A DNA stretch of 23,173 nt from a virus: the IMG/VR virus record IMGVR_UViG_3300022750_000031, positions 1 through 23,173 of that record, one strand, 5' to 3'. A program made the position numbers and the translations under genes. This document shows, in pieces, positions 21,849 to 23,173 of this stretch; the stretch's first letter is position 1, and each line of letters begins with the position of its first letter. The notes under the pieces were generated by a model that saw nothing but the letters and a program-made list of their open reading frames with translations, was not told the origin of the DNA and made no database searches.

Positions 21849-23173
21849 CTAGTTCTTAAACGACGGACGATATCCGCCCATGTAGGTCTCATAGATTTTA
21901 GCACTGTACTTAGCTGTCAGTTCCTCATGGCCCTCAGGCATATGACTTTCTTCCAGCATGTTCGGGCCATACTCAGTTACTGAGGGAACAGGAACAGGAA
22001 CCTCCCAATCGAAGAGGTACTCCATGTAACCACTAGCCGCTTCCATGCAAGCATGAAGGGCTGCGCCCGCAACACTAACGGCGCTGTCATCTGCATCCAC
22101 GTATAGAGCATCGTGAACCTGATTGACCAGCAAAGCTTTGCCGCCGAAGTTTCCGGTACGATAGAACACCCGTACCGCAAGCCACATCGCCGCTTTAGCC
22201 CACTCGCCACCGCTTCCTTGAACAATGTAGTTCTTGATTTCGGTAGGAGAAAAGCTGGTAGTACAGCCCCCCTTGCTGAGGGGCTTCTTAGCGAGGAACT
22301 CCGGGCTTGCGCTCTCCTGCAAGCTGTAACGCTTGCCGTCAGGAGAGTAGAAGTGGGACTTCCGGAAGTTGCAAGTAAGATGTGGAAGATCGGGGTGAGC
22401 AGCGAACTTATTCGTGCTTTCACTGTTGTCTTTAACGATCTGAGTGAGGTTCTCATAGTAAAGTTCAATCTCCGGATAACGTTGGTTCTCAACAACGATG
22501 AGGGCCTTGACGTCATCAATGGGAATGCCGGTACTCTCAGAAATCTTAGGAGCGCCAGCACCGTAAGCACGTTGGAAGCTAAACTCCTTAGCGCCCTTAC
22601 GTTTCTCAGGCCAACCGGGCCGGGGCGGTATCTCTTTAGTGCCCTTACACCAGAGCAAGGCTTCCTCATAGGTACAGCCTTCCTTGTTAGCAACCCGCAC
22701 ACAGTGCATGTCTAGACCGGCCTTAAGGTCTTCGATCAGTTGGTCGCATCGTGTAAGCACAGCTTGGACGTAGACTTCCAGCGCGGTAAAGTCCGATTGG
22801 ATGATCTTGCCATTTGCAAATCGGCTAACGAACAGGGACTTAACCAGAGATTTCTGGCCAGTGGGCAGGTTCTGCAAGTTAGGGTCACTACTACTGAAGC
22901 GAGCAGTAACCGTCGAGGTATGATTGAGCTTGTGGTGAATGATACCCGTGGCTTGCACCAGAGTAAGCATCCCCTTCTGGACACCTTTCTCATCTGTAGT
23001 GATGTAATAGGTGCCTAGGTCCTTAGCTACGGCTTCAACTTGGCCGAGTTGCTTAAGGAACGGAATGTCCCGGTTAGCTAGGGCCTTGATGACGTCCGCA
23101 CTCGTGGACCATACACCCTCAGCAGCCAGTGCCCAACGTTTGTCAGGCTCAGTGATACGAGGGAACGTGTACT
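21849..23173 (-). CDS. Family A DNA polymerase, C-terminal part
   Basis: The frame is open from the right edge; 441 codons plus two bases of the palm/fingers region are present, and the N-terminal exonuclease domain lies outside. Motifs: TARFSSSDPNLQNLP; motif A IIQSDFTALEV with the catalytic Asp at 22791-22793; O-helix RKGAKEFSFQRAYG (22562-22601) with Arg, Lys and Tyr spaced as in T7 gp5; motif C VNQVHDALYVDA with Asp at 22110-22112. Motif C has Ala where T7 and E. coli Pol I have Glu (HDE). It replicates the phage genome, presumably with a helicase-primase outside the window. No processivity-loop claim can be made from this part. The SSB gene follows after 8 bases. Confidence 0.95.
   Translation of the reverse strand, partial: YTFPRITEPDKRWALAAEGVWSTSADVIKALANRDIPFLKQLGQVEAVAKDLGTYYITTDEKGVQKGMLTLVQATGIIHHKLNHTSTVTARFSSSDPNLQNLPTGQKSLVKSLFVSRFANGKIIQSDFTALEVYVQAVLTRCDQLIEDLKAGLDMHCVRVANKEGCTYEEALLWCKGTKEIPPRPGWPEKRKGAKEFSFQRAYGAGAPKISESTGIPIDDVKALIVVENQRYPEIELYYENLTQIVKDNSESTNKFAAHPDLPHLTCNFRKSHFYSPDGKRYSLQESASPEFLAKKPLSKGGCTTSFSPTEIKNYIVQGSGGEWAKAAMWLAVRVFYRTGNFGGKALLVNQVHDALYVDADDSAVSVAGAALHACMEAASGYMEYLFDWEVPVPVPSVTEYGPNMLEESHMPEGHEELTAKYSAKIYETYMGGYRPSFKN

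Overview
This window is part of the genome of a T7-like podovirus (short-tailed dsDNA phage, Autographiviridae type). Every convincing gene lies on the minus strand, so transcription runs from the right edge towards the left edge. Genes are packed almost without gaps: stops and starts overlap by 1, 4, 11 or about 26 bases, and nearly every start has an AGGA/GGAGG-type Shine-Dalgarno sequence 5-9 bases upstream. I see no tRNA, rRNA, insertion sequence, CRISPR array or integrase. No intergenic stretch reaches 300 bases; the longest is about 50. The host is probably Gram-negative, because the phage carries T7-type ejection proteins. An alphaproteobacterial or aquatic host is only a guess.

Right-hand part (about 23173 down to 16434) is the DNA metabolism block. 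In transcription order it holds a family A DNA polymerase (5' end outside the window), an OB-type ssDNA-binding protein with a bacterial-SSB-like DDIPF tip, a 34-residue membrane peptide, a 5'-3' exonuclease, an endonuclease VII-like resolvase, a metallophosphoesterase, a dATP/dGTP diphosphohydrolase N-terminal-family protein, a MazG-like NTP pyrophosphohydrolase, an ATP-dependent DNA ligase and a 97-residue unknown. Together these replicate, process and seal phage DNA and control nucleotide pools.

Middle part (16426 to 13036) starts with the single-subunit T7-type RNA polymerase, with all catalytic motifs intact. It lies after the replication genes and directly before the virion genes, as in phiKMV-like phages and unlike T7, where it is early. 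Next come a 59-residue protein that starts with TTG, a GNAT-like protein and a T7 gp7.3-like protein ending in the GINI signature.

Left-hand part (13027 to 1) is the virion module: portal, scaffold, major capsid protein, a rho-independent terminator (equivalent to T7 T-phi), tail tube gp11, a beta-helical tail fibre/tailspike, tail nozzle gp12, and ejection proteins gp14-like, gp15-like and gp16-like (the last cut by the window edge). Two departures from the T7 plan stand out. The receptor-binding protein is inserted between gp11 and gp12, and the gp16-like ejection protein begins with a SleB-type cell-wall hydrolase domain instead of the T7 lytic transglycosylase. I found no wholly unknown multi-gene system. 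The most interesting points are these module swaps, the SSB tip mimicry, the two-enzyme nucleotide-pool cassette, the small membrane peptide and a few RNA hairpins.
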